In this document: positions 55,398 to 64,000 of the stretch, in pieces
Layout of the letters: every line of letters starts with the position of its first letter
Numbering within the stretch: position 1 is the stretch's first letter
NCBI GenBank assembly: GCA_023213395.1
Contig: CM041465.1
Coordinates: 140,127,741 to 140,191,740 of the forward strand
Reading direction: 5' to 3'
Length of the DNA stretch: 64,000 nucleotides
From: Cycas panzhihuaensis
Taxonomy: Eukaryota > Cycadophyta
Notes under the pieces: model-generated
Told to the model about the DNA's origin: nothing
What the model saw: only the letters and a program-made list of their open reading frames with translations
Database searches by the model: none
Program-made: the position numbers and the translations under genes

Positions 55398-56302
55398 TAG
55401 TCCATAAGACCTAAGTTGAATCTTGGTTGGTAAATGTGACTGAAAAGGATTTGATGGGGTGTCTATAGATTGTTATCCCCAATATTTTACAATGAGGCAA
55501 TATGGATTTTTTTTTTTTTTTGCTTTTTTTTTTTTTGATTTTTTGCTTTTTTGCTTTTCGCCTTTTTGTTTTTTGCTTTTTTGGGCACTGGTTGGCTGAC
55601 AGACTATGTGCACATAAGCTGATAACAAACTAGCTAAACACACTTGATTTAATAAATAAATGATAACTGACTCATTGATTGACTAAGTATGCACAACCCA
55701 CTAATAGACTGACCAGGTACACTAGGTATGGGCTTGTCTGGTTTGTAGGCCCTCTGATATACTGATCCTAGACATAAATAATATCAACTTACAAAGGTAA
55801 ATGCTCTACTATGTAGTTGTACTACCCCATCTCTAGGGAACATGGAGAGTAACTTCTCGAGGCTAACGGCTTACCGGTGCACTACAAATTACAAACGGTC
55901 AATAGGTTTCCTATGGTTACCTATACTAGGAAGGCTTATTTAGGGGGTCCTCCTATATACCCATAGGTACGTGGAGGCACAATTCCATAGCCAATTTCTG
56001 TCTAAGGCTTGATTTAGGAGTGTGGTCTCCATTCCTTCACATAAGTTATAGAAAATCCACAATGCGCTTAGCCCAAAATGACAGATCCTCGTGATATTTA
56101 TAGACCCCTGGCATAGGGTCTTTGCAAAAGAGAACTACCCCGTGGTAGTGTTAGGATAGTTGCCCGAACCTAGTGTTATCTACCCCCAAAAAGTAAAACA
56201 ACTAAATGGAAATCAAATGAGAATAGGTACTAATGAGAAAAAAATGATGGAAAAAAATTGATTATTTAGTACCTTGACTCTCCCACAACTAATGGATCGA
56301 CT
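55398..56302 (-). other. Leader of gypsy J
   Basis: No coding domain. Holds an A/AAAAGC-rich low-complexity tract on the minus strand (55,508-55,582: ttttgctttttt repeats on the plus strand). 55,760-56,200 is less AT-rich than average. Confidence 0.7.
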
Positions 56303-56314
56303 GCTCTAATACCA
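56303..56314 (-). other. Primer-binding site of gypsy J
   Basis: On the minus strand tggtattagagc, followed by agtcgatcc. No LTR can be recognised on its outer side. Confidence 0.8.
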
Positions 56315-56317
56315 CTT

Positions 56318-58080
56318 ATTATGAATCATTACACTCATTGCTTACATATTATTTTGCATTGCCAATTCTAAGAATTTTGATTTTATGGTTAGACTAATTT
56401 TCTTCTAAACCTTTATATTCTAAGAAAGTATTAAACACTTCATTTTGTATTTTAATTATGTAAACCCAACACTTTTTAGTATAATCATAAATGAATATAA
56501 AAAAAATATTTACTTTTGAAATATGCTATAACTTGAAAGGGGTCATAAATATAAGAGTCTATAACTTCTAGTGGGGTTTTGGCTCTGAAGTTTATTTTAT
56601 GAGGGGATGGGTTTATGTATTTTTTACCTAACGTACAAGCTTCATAAGCACCATAAACTATGGCTAAATGAGGAAGACCATGAGCCATGTCATGTTGATT
56701 GAGGAAATACAATTTGCCATAGCTTATATGGTCAAAACATGCATGCCATAATTAACTAACAAGATCAAACTCAATAATAAAAGAAGTGAAGGATTATTTT
56801 TTAACTATATAGGTAAGATCTATGAGGTTATAAAAACTAGCCTTATGGCCTATAGGTTTGAAAGCAAATACTTTGAATTTGTTAAATAGATTATCTTTCT
56901 AGAATTCAATCATTAAATTGTTTTGATAAATCTGGTAAATAGATAATATATTAGGTAGAAGACCTATAAAATAGAACACATTGTTTATAGAACTATTATT
57001 CAGGAAAACATTACTTATTCCTACAACTTTGCAGTGAAGTAGTAGTTGTGAAAGATGAAGTAGAAGCAGTTAGAGAGTTGTGGAATTTTGGTTAAATTCC
57101 CTTTAAAGCTTTCCATGCTCTAGAAGCTAATTAGTTTCTATAAATATCTATGGTATGACATTTCTTATGATAATAAGCACACCTAATATTTTAATTATAA
57201 CTTGATTTAGTAATGCTTTTAACTCAATATGAATATTATGTATGTCTTTGTATATTCTAGTTTTTAAATGTTCTAGTATGTTTAGAGTTCTGCTTGTTAA
57301 AGTTTAATAAAGAACTATTTCTAAGTTATTTTTGAGGTTTAGGATTATTATGATTATTGATTAATGATTTAGACTCCTTTGTTTTGGTTGTAATTTAATG
57401 TTAGAAAAAAGATCCTATCAATACTCTTTTATTTCTCTAGTTTGAATGAACATTGATTGAAATTTAATTAGTTCATTTGTAAGCTCATCAAAAGAATAAA
57501 AGGATGGCCATACTATTATCTAGAAACTTTGTACTAGTTGAAAGATTTTGAAAGTTTATTTATTGTAGAACATACGAGTGTATCGTCGTCTTTAGTATGT
57601 GTTATTGTAATTATTTTATCTTTTTCTACAACAACTAACTTGACATAGTTACCAAGGTCTATGCTTATTAATTATAGATTTGAGAGGAATTCTTCTGCTT
57701 TAGAGAAGTCCTCATATTTTAGATTATAGAGTTTTTATTCTAAAATAACAACTTGAGTTATGTTAATTTTGTCATACTTTGCTTTCAATTTATTCCAGAT
57801 AGTGGAAAGATTATTTGTATCAGTGAATTGTTATCATATATTACGAGATAAAGAGATGAAAATGGTACCCAAGGCATCATCACAGTTCATCAAATAAACC
57901 ATATAGGCATCTAAAGTAGTGTCTATAGGTTTTTAAAATTCTCCAATTACATATCACCATGACTTTTATTATTTTAGTTGGTTTGATATTTTAATTTTTT
58001 AGTCAACATAATTTAAGTGGTTTAATACTAGATATTTTATAGAAGAGGTAACCCTTGGCATAAAGCCCATTGGGAAAAAG
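56318..58080 (-). pseudogene. Minus-strand copia fragment H2 (gag to mid-integrase)
   Basis: Gag (58,080-57,120): LGTIFISLSRNIWQQF-like and IWNKLKAKYDKINITQ-like blocks of the UBN2 domain in shifting frames, and a zinc-knuckle-like CAYYHKKCHTIDIYRN near 57,190-57,140. Protease region 57,100-56,720 is weak. Pre-integrase and integrase are open at 56,485-56,712: NQHDMAHGLPHLAIVYGAYE, ACTLGKKYINPSPHKINFRA, KTPLEVIDSYIYDP. Then YTKKCWVYIIKIQNEVF and ILRIGNAK, ending at 56,318 where gypsy J begins. The first catalytic Asp (HTDICGP in the family) is preserved only as VIDSYIYDP. Confidence 0.8.
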
Positions 58081-59033
58081 TATGTGTGAGTATAAGATCA
58101 ACCTATATGACAAAATATTTAGCTCATTAAATTTGTATGACAAGTGACTTCCAAATTAGTAAAATAGGTTTATTCTTCAAACATGTTATCCTTAGAAGGA
58201 GAGTGCACACTCACTCCACAACAATATTTTAAAAATAATGAATTATGTTATGTAATATAAGAATAGAAAGAAGTGGCCCTTAATAAAAGTTTGTTTTGAT
58301 ATAATATAATCATCGCATGTTTATAGTATCAAGTATTGCTATTAGGTATTAGACATATATAATTTGCTTTATAAACTAATGGAAAATAAAATTTTAACCT
58401 TTATGTGTAGAAAAAAAAAATTTATTTATTAGGAAATAAAGAGAAGATTGCCATTTTAAAAAATTTGAAAGATATGAATAAGATTATAATAAATAAATAA
58501 AAACTTATAACCTATATATAATGATAGGGTTAATATGAGATTTAACATAAAAAAAAGTTCTATGGTCAAAATATATAAGAATAAAGCTTAATAATATAAA
58601 TGAGGATTAATGATTTTAATAATAAGAAAAATTAATAATATTAATATTATTAAAGATAATAGCAAAGATTAATAATATTAATTAAAGGAAGATTAATAAT
58701 ATAAAAGAAGGTTAAATAATGTTAATGCTTAATAGTTTTAAAGGTTAACAAAATAAAAAATAAATCAAAATACCCTTACCTATAGACTTGATAGATGAAT
58801 GGAATTGATTTAATTATTTAATGACCATCGATGAGGATCATAATTGTGTGGTAGGATTAGGTAGTGATTTGGGGAGGGGGGGGGGGTTGTGGATGGTTCA
58901 TCTCATTCTCACTCCATTATTGTAGTGGCAGATTAGAGCTTGACGATGATGACAGATATTGGGGTTGGGTTATATTTATGATAGTAAATGAAGCTCGATG
59001 ATGATGAAGATTATGATTGACTATTAGGGTTAG
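58081..59033 (-). other. Leader of copia fragment H2
   Basis: AT-rich with runs of taata/attaat; a G-run (ggggagggggggggggg, 58,871-58,886) lies near its start. No domain. Confidence 0.6.
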
Positions 59034-59044
59034 GTCTGATACCA
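59034..59044 (-). other. Primer-binding site of copia H2
   Basis: On the minus strand tggtatcagac, matching the first ten bases of the tRNA-iMet complement except the last position; positioned between gag leader and a putative LTR. Confidence 0.75.
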
Positions 59045-59049
59045 AAGGT

Positions 59050-59455
59050 TGCCTCTCTCTCACTTTAATATTATAACAATAAGAACTATATACTTGGTGT
59101 TAATAATATCTTTGAATACAACTCAATTATGGTGATGGCAACTTAGCACAATTTTAGTGATGGTACCTCAGCTCTGGTAATAGTAACTCAACTATGGTGA
59201 TGGCAACTCAACTCTAGTGCTAGTGATGTAACTCAGCTCTAGTAATGATACCTCAGCTCTAGTGATAGTAAGTCAACTTAATTAATGGTGAATTAGCTCT
59301 AGCAACATTAACTTAGCTTTGAGTTTTTAAAAAAATAAGAAAAAAAAATTATGGCTAGGGTTTTGTTCTAGGGCCCCCTTTTTTTTTTTTAATAATTTTA
59401 GTATTTAAGGTTTTATTCAAATTGTTAGAGCACAAATATAATGGGCTTTATGTAA
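59050..59455 (-). repeat. Probable 5' LTR of copia H2, with minisatellite
   Basis: Lies just outside the primer-binding site. 59,120-59,325 is a degenerate minisatellite of about 20-24-bp units (plus strand aactcagctctagtgatagt and variants, about nine copies). The outer LTR boundary cannot be placed because the 3' LTR is not in place. Confidence 0.5.
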
Positions 59456-61769
59456 AAACCATTAAAACTTATAATGTCACCATCATGACCATGTAACTTG
59501 CATGTATATATGTATATCTATGTACTCTAAGTGACCCTTATTTGTAATTTAATCATAATTTGTAAATATGTCAGGTCTGCTTCTTGTTTCAATAAGTTAG
59601 CCAATAATATTGTTGTAAACTTTAGTGGTATACTTATAAATTAACCCCTGCTCTTCTCATTTATATATTGGATACTTTGCAATAAAAAAGCTTTGTCAGA
59701 TTGGAGCCTCACGGTGTGATAAAGTCACCCGTGAACATTTGCCTATCTTAGATTTTAATAGTTTGCAATGTATCTTTTGATGGATGCACATAGTATTTAG
59801 ATCTTGAAATTGTTTTCTCATGGTATTAGAGATATTACGTACTCCATTTGGTATTTTCTTTAGGAATGTGTGAGAAATAAAGGTTTGTTTACCCATAATG
59901 GCACCTTATTCCCATATTTTTCCAAGTTTTCTCATAATATTAGATGGCCATCAGTCAATCTAAAGCCACTATTGCTGATTTTTAGTTCATATCAATGTGC
60001 ATTTATAATATTTTAGGCTTGTTGTAGACCATAAAGTTTGCAGCTCTAATTTTGGTTAAATCCTAATTCACTTGCATTGACTTCATATCACTCCCAAATA
60101 GAGATCTGTTGATTCTAATGGTCCTTTGAGGCTACTCAGACCCTGTTGTAAGTAATTATATGAAAGATTTAAAGATTAATTAGCCATTTGTAACCCTAGG
60201 TGCCTGTACAACCTCCATGAGCTTCTATGACATTGTCTAGGCTCACTTTTCTCTATTGAGGCTTTGAATCAGCCTAAAGGAAGGTGCAATAACCTGTAGA
60301 AGAGATTTAAAGTGAGAACATTTGAGCTTGATCAATTTTGAGTATCCTTTCAAGCGTGCGAGATGCCAAAAGTTGCTTGTCCTCCATACATAATCCATGG
60401 AGCTTCACATCAATTCTTTGATTTAATTTTTGATATTTTTTAACTTTATTTTTCATAAAGTAAAGTGATATCAACTCGAATTTAATCTTTTGGTTCAAAT
60501 TTAGTCTAAAGGGACTTTGATTTGGTCATATAAACACTCATATAATTGTGCTTTTCATCATAAGGGATGAAATTCAAATCTTAATAAGTTTTTTTTTATA
60601 AATTTTAATTTTGCAAAAAGTTTAGGGTGTATTTGATATAGTTTCAAGTCCACCTAATGCCTTAATAGCTCAATAAGTGGTCACTTGCTATAGTTTGGCA
60701 ACCAAAGGCCAAGTTTTAATGGGGCTTAAGCCCAATCCTCGCCAAATTTTAGCATAAAAGGTACCTATTATAATTTTCCAACTGTGAGTCAGAATCAAAT
60801 GTCATCTAAACTATTGGAAAGATAATTTAGAGGGCTATAGTTTAAAGTCAATTTTAGCTTGATTTATGTCCATTTTATAGGAGTTTTAGGATTCTAAAGT
60901 TAGGCTAATTGTTTAAGCATTCTTAATACTTTTCTCTTCATTTAAAGGCCCAAATTTAGTTTTTCATAAGAGTTTTTTAATGCTATATACTACTATTGAC
61001 TATTAGTTAGATGTTCTAATCTAATTTTAGGGCTAATAAAGTACTTGTGGTTTGGTTATTATACGTGTTTTTCTTGGTAATTGATGTGAATCTTCTTAGA
61101 TCAAGTCCTTTAAAAGAACTCATTAAACCCTTCTTTTCCTCTTAATTTCTTATATTTCTTTCTATTCTTTAGAATTTCTTAGTAAAAGGAACTTTCTTCA
61201 TAAATAAGATCACCTTGAAATTCATCTTTAATTTGAAACATTAATCAAGATAATCCTAAATCAATAAGATAACTATACCAACCATACAAGGGGAATGGTT
61301 AGGATCCCTAAAGTTATAATTCCATATATGCCTTTGGTATTTCTCTAATTTGTTGAGGATACCATTGACTATAAGGTATAAAGTGGCAAGATAAGGTGGA
61401 AAACTATCCTTTAGTATTTAAAGACTAGGCTAGACTAGAAGGGGGTGAGTGCCTTGGTTGTTAAGTTTTCACCGCTAGATCTATTACTAGGCATAAGTCT
61501 AACACAGTTGGATACATAAATTAGAAGGGTTTTTGACCTTCTTAGTAGCCCATGTACTAAGTTATATAGAGCCTTAAGCTCATTTACTGGTCTATAAGAT
61601 TCCTAGTTTGTCACTTGTGGGAAGGTTCCATTAGATAGGATAGTAACCAAGAGCTCTCTTAGAGACCCAAAAACTTATAACTCTAGATTAACAACCCCTA
61701 GGTAGAATAGTACATAACCACTTAAAACCCAAAACAAAAATATACTTAGAAATGATATCACAAATATTT
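59456..61769. other. Unassigned region
   Basis: 2.3 kb without recognised domains or paired repeats. Short frames on the minus strand (59,696-59,896 and 60,307-60,498) have no family match. Part may be LTR and leader of the copia gag relic that follows, but no primer-binding site was found. Confidence 0.35.
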
Positions 61770-63070
61770 TTATTAAACACAATCAAACCTAGTGGCTTAA
61801 ACAACTTTATAGATTGGAAGAAATAAATGAAAAACCTACTCATTATGAATGACTATTGGGGTTATGTCAATGGTGATATCCCCTTACCTAGACCAGCATA
61901 AGATTCCAATGATTTTAGCATCATGATTCTACCTGATCTAATTGTCTTAGCTAACTTTAAAGCCTGGGATAATATAGCCTTGTCCTTCCTCCACTTGGTA
62001 ATAAAAGATCAAGTGGATTAGAATATAGAGATAACTAAAACCTCTTATAAAGCTTAGACCATCTTATGTGCTCTCTATGAGAGCAAATATGAGTCAAGAT
62101 CCTTAACTCTCAAAGCACATATATTTATTATCCCCTTTATAGGAAACATTACTCCTTATTTAATCAAAGTAAAGATAATTCAAAATCAACTAATAATCCT
62201 TACAGAACCTTCATTAGACCATGACACTATATCTAATATTCTTAATATCCTCTTAATAAAATATAATAACTTATTTTTAAACTCTATGATAACTACACTA
62301 AAATGGATTTTATCACCTTTGAGGGACTCCTAGTAAGAGAAGAAAACATTCTCAACTAACTAGGGGTAATATCTACCTTTGAATTGGCCCATGTATTTGT
62401 AGCTTGAAACTTAGAGAGGGGTAAGACTACACAATGACCAACTTAGTAGGTTAGTTAACTACAAAGTCTTACTCAATGATTAGACTCTTTAGACATCTCA
62501 CTAGAGCCAAGTCAACAGCTAACTTAGCATTAACCACATCAAATTGGCACTTCTTCCCTATAAGGTCAACAACCTCAATAGTCTTAGTAACTACCACAAC
62601 CTCAAAAAAAGGAAAATCAGTAGAGTAGACCCAATTTCAACTACTTATACTATGGGAAAACTAATCACCTTACTATTGAATGTAGGAGATGACAAGTTGA
62701 TCTCCAAATATTTCAAAATCAAGGGATCTAGTCTTATGGGCCTAGCTTTTAACAAGCAACCCTATACTATTAATAAGGAGCTGCATATTATAAATAAGTG
62801 GCACCCAACTTTTAATAAAGTGGATAAAACTATCAACAACATGGACCAAGTTACTAACAAAGAGGACCAAGCCCTAAATAGGGCCCATTCTACAATAAGA
62901 AGCCCTTTACTTCCAACAAGGAGGCCTTATTTAATAACAAGGAGGCCCTATCTATCCATAAGGAGGGTTATCATATCAATAACTAGGCTAATTCTTGAAA
63001 GGAGTGGATTTATCCTTCATCTCTATGCACTAAACACAAAGACAAATATGGGAGCAAGAGAGGCTTGAGA
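61770..63070 (+). pseudogene. gag: Copia gag relic at right end
   Basis: Across stops and shifts: FIDWKK and MKNLLIMNDYWGYVNGDIP (copia gag N-terminus), KAWDNIALSFLHLVIKDQVD, ILCALYESKYESRSLTLKAH (family LCxLYExKxxxRxLxLKxxL), and ILNILLIKYNNLFLNSMITT with LKWILSPL. Further on, YYGKTNHLTIECR near 62,640-62,690 is a zinc-knuckle region with its Cys positions partly lost, followed by a repeat of NKEALFNNKEALSIHKEG type. The long plus-strand frame at 62,544-63,068 is a shifted reading of this region, not a separate gene. Confidence 0.78.
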
Positions 63071-63700
63071 GAAAAAGAGTGGCTCTCACAAAATAAGGAG
63101 GTAAGAATGAGCCTCCTCCATTAAGCTTTTACTTTTATATCGAGAGAGGGAGAATTAAAGTTAGGTAAAATAAATTTACACATAATACACATGAAAGTGT
63201 ATTTCACTTAAGTGATCTACTTTAAAGTTTACTTAAGACCCTTTTAGGAATAATCAACTAATTTAATGACCTTATGACATTAACTGGTTATAATCTCCTC
63301 CTTAGTGGTAGAAGGTCATTCATCTTTATTCTATCCTATGAGGTCTTCATTTGAGCCTCTTATAAAGCAAACTACTATGACATTTTTATAGGAAACCCTC
63401 ATGGGGAAGAAAACCCATAGACTTTTTATTCTACTAACCTAGCTCAGGCAACTCTTTAAATAAAGCTAGATAGCTAATTTATACAATGCATTTTATAGCT
63501 GAAATCTACTTAGTCTCCATATACCATTTCATCATCCCCCATGTTTATTTAGGTTTTCACAGATTCTAATTTTCTTAAATGATACAACCCTTATCCTTTT
63601 GTGCCCATAAGGGGTTTCTACAAATGGGATAGAGCAGAGACTTACTCTTTCCCTTCTACACCCATAAGGGATTTTCATGAATGAGATAAAGTATGATAGA
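63071..63700. other. Unassigned boundary between two copia relics
   Basis: Contains acccataaggg(g/a)tttt repeats at about 63,603 and 63,661, 58 bp apart, with similar flanks (catgaatg/caaatggg), that is, a short imperfect tandem repeat. By position it should include the 3' LTR of the minus-strand copia to the right. Confidence 0.4.
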
Positions 63701-64000
63701 CCTATTATCATCTCCTTCAATCAGTTGGATATGGAGACTCTAAGGCATAGTTGCCTTCAAAACTATTCAAACTTCACCCTCTATAGTGGCTTGGTGAAGA
63801 TATTAGTCACTTGATTTACTATAGGGAAGTACTCTAGTTGAATTATGGCATCATGAACTAGTTCTCTAATCCTATAGACTTTTATACTTATATATTTGGT
63901 ATGATTATGAAATATAGGATTTTTAGCCACTTAAATTGTAGATTAATTATCCACACATAGGCTGGTAGGACTTGTTTAGATGACATTTAATATATTCAAT
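63701..64000 (-). pseudogene. Minus-strand copia RNase H end, running off the window
   Basis: On the minus strand: LCVDN, VAKNPIFHNHTKYISIKVYR, IRELVHDAIIQLEYFPIVNQ, VTNIFTKPL, then RVKFE. This is the end of copia RNase H (CDNQSAIxIAxNPxFHxRTKHIExxxHFIRExV...ADxFTKPL). It begins outside the right edge. The stop after KPL and the LTR-side sequence place the element's 3' end near 63,700. Confidence 0.85.

Larger units (their letters stand above)
50658..56317 (-). mobile_element. Ty3/gypsy chromovirus J, nearly complete, minus strand
   Basis: Best-preserved autonomous-type element of the window. On the minus strand: primer-binding site (56,314-56,303), leader, gag (from ATG at 55,397), protease, RT, RNase H, integrase, a chromodomain-like end, polypurine tract, 3' LTR (51,027-50,658). 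The 5' LTR is missing: directly beyond the primer-binding site lies copia integrase sequence. Because the 5' LTR is absent no target-site duplication can be checked. Most lesions are single stops that look like C-to-T changes. Confidence 0.88.

Noticed and set aside
59819-59832. tggtattagagata as a primer-binding site
   Set aside because: Matches only the first ten or so bases, with no LTR end or gag following in the right orientation.
62544-63068. 174-codon plus-strand frame as a separate gene
   Set aside because: It is a shifted reading of the copia gag relic; another frame shows the zinc-knuckle region and repeat typical of gag.
1-64000. CRISPR arrays, prokaryotic operons, riboswitches
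   Set aside because: The regular 92-bp and 24-nt repeats are retroelement features without spacer structure, and the content is clearly plant nuclear.

Overview
The window looks like intergenic DNA from a large, repeat-rich land-plant nuclear genome. A conifer or other gymnosperm would fit, but the species cannot be settled from the sequence. The evidence is a nuclear-type plant tRNA-Asn(GTT), a broken tRNA-Gln(TTG)-like sequence, and wall-to-wall Ty1/copia and Ty3/gypsy LTR retrotransposons with plant-type primer-binding sites (tggtatcagagc, the 3' end of initiator tRNA-Met). The DNA is AT-rich, and almost every retroelement reading frame is decayed by stops and frameshifts. I see no intact ordinary host gene. 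The one host-like candidate is a small signal-peptide exon carried inside a retrotransposon.

Layout. 1-2,450: unassigned, less AT-rich. 2,930-5,060: broken Ty3/gypsy element (gag, protease, RNase H; no reverse transcriptase seen). 5,060-9,030: unassigned AT-rich DNA. 9,031-10,736: two tandem copies of an ~867-bp pyrimidine-rich unit. 11,087-11,480: polypurine tract and 3' LTR of a gypsy-like element. 11,656-11,729: tRNA-Asn, with the tRNA-Gln relic 400 bp away.

13,380-40,809 is a five-deep nest. Ty3/gypsy E (+) is split inside its integrase by Ty1/copia A (17,018-39,744, +). A is split at the reverse transcriptase/RNase H junction by Ty1/copia B (23,220-38,787, +). B is split inside its integrase by non-autonomous element C (25,791-35,996, -). 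C is split in its leader by D (29,902-35,275, +), a member of the same family as C. A, B, C and D each have paired LTRs and a perfect 5-bp target-site duplication (gctac, caaat, aatag, agaaa). Across the A, B and D insertion points the interrupted host reading frame or repeat resumes on the far side.

C and D are the most interesting part. They are LTR elements with about 400-bp LTRs, a long non-coding leader holding a 92-bp tandem array, and a single gag-like frame next to the polypurine tract; no pol is present. The gag frame carries an 8-residue acidic repeat and a conserved basic tail. D also holds an ~1.5-kb segment absent from C, with a CpG-rich patch, a TATA-like box, a predicted signal-peptide exon and splice-like signals on the minus strand.

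42,200-59,450 is a second mosaic: a minus-strand copia fragment (integrase to RNase H), a plus-strand LTR with primer-binding site (45,142-45,462), a 3.2-kb insertion with target-site duplication atatt (46,431-49,608), a nearly complete minus-strand Ty3/gypsy chromovirus (50,658-56,317), and another minus-strand copia fragment (gag to integrase, with primer-binding site at 59,034). 59,460-61,760 is unassigned. The window ends with a plus-strand copia gag relic (61,770-63,070) and the RNase H end of a minus-strand copia that runs off the right edge.
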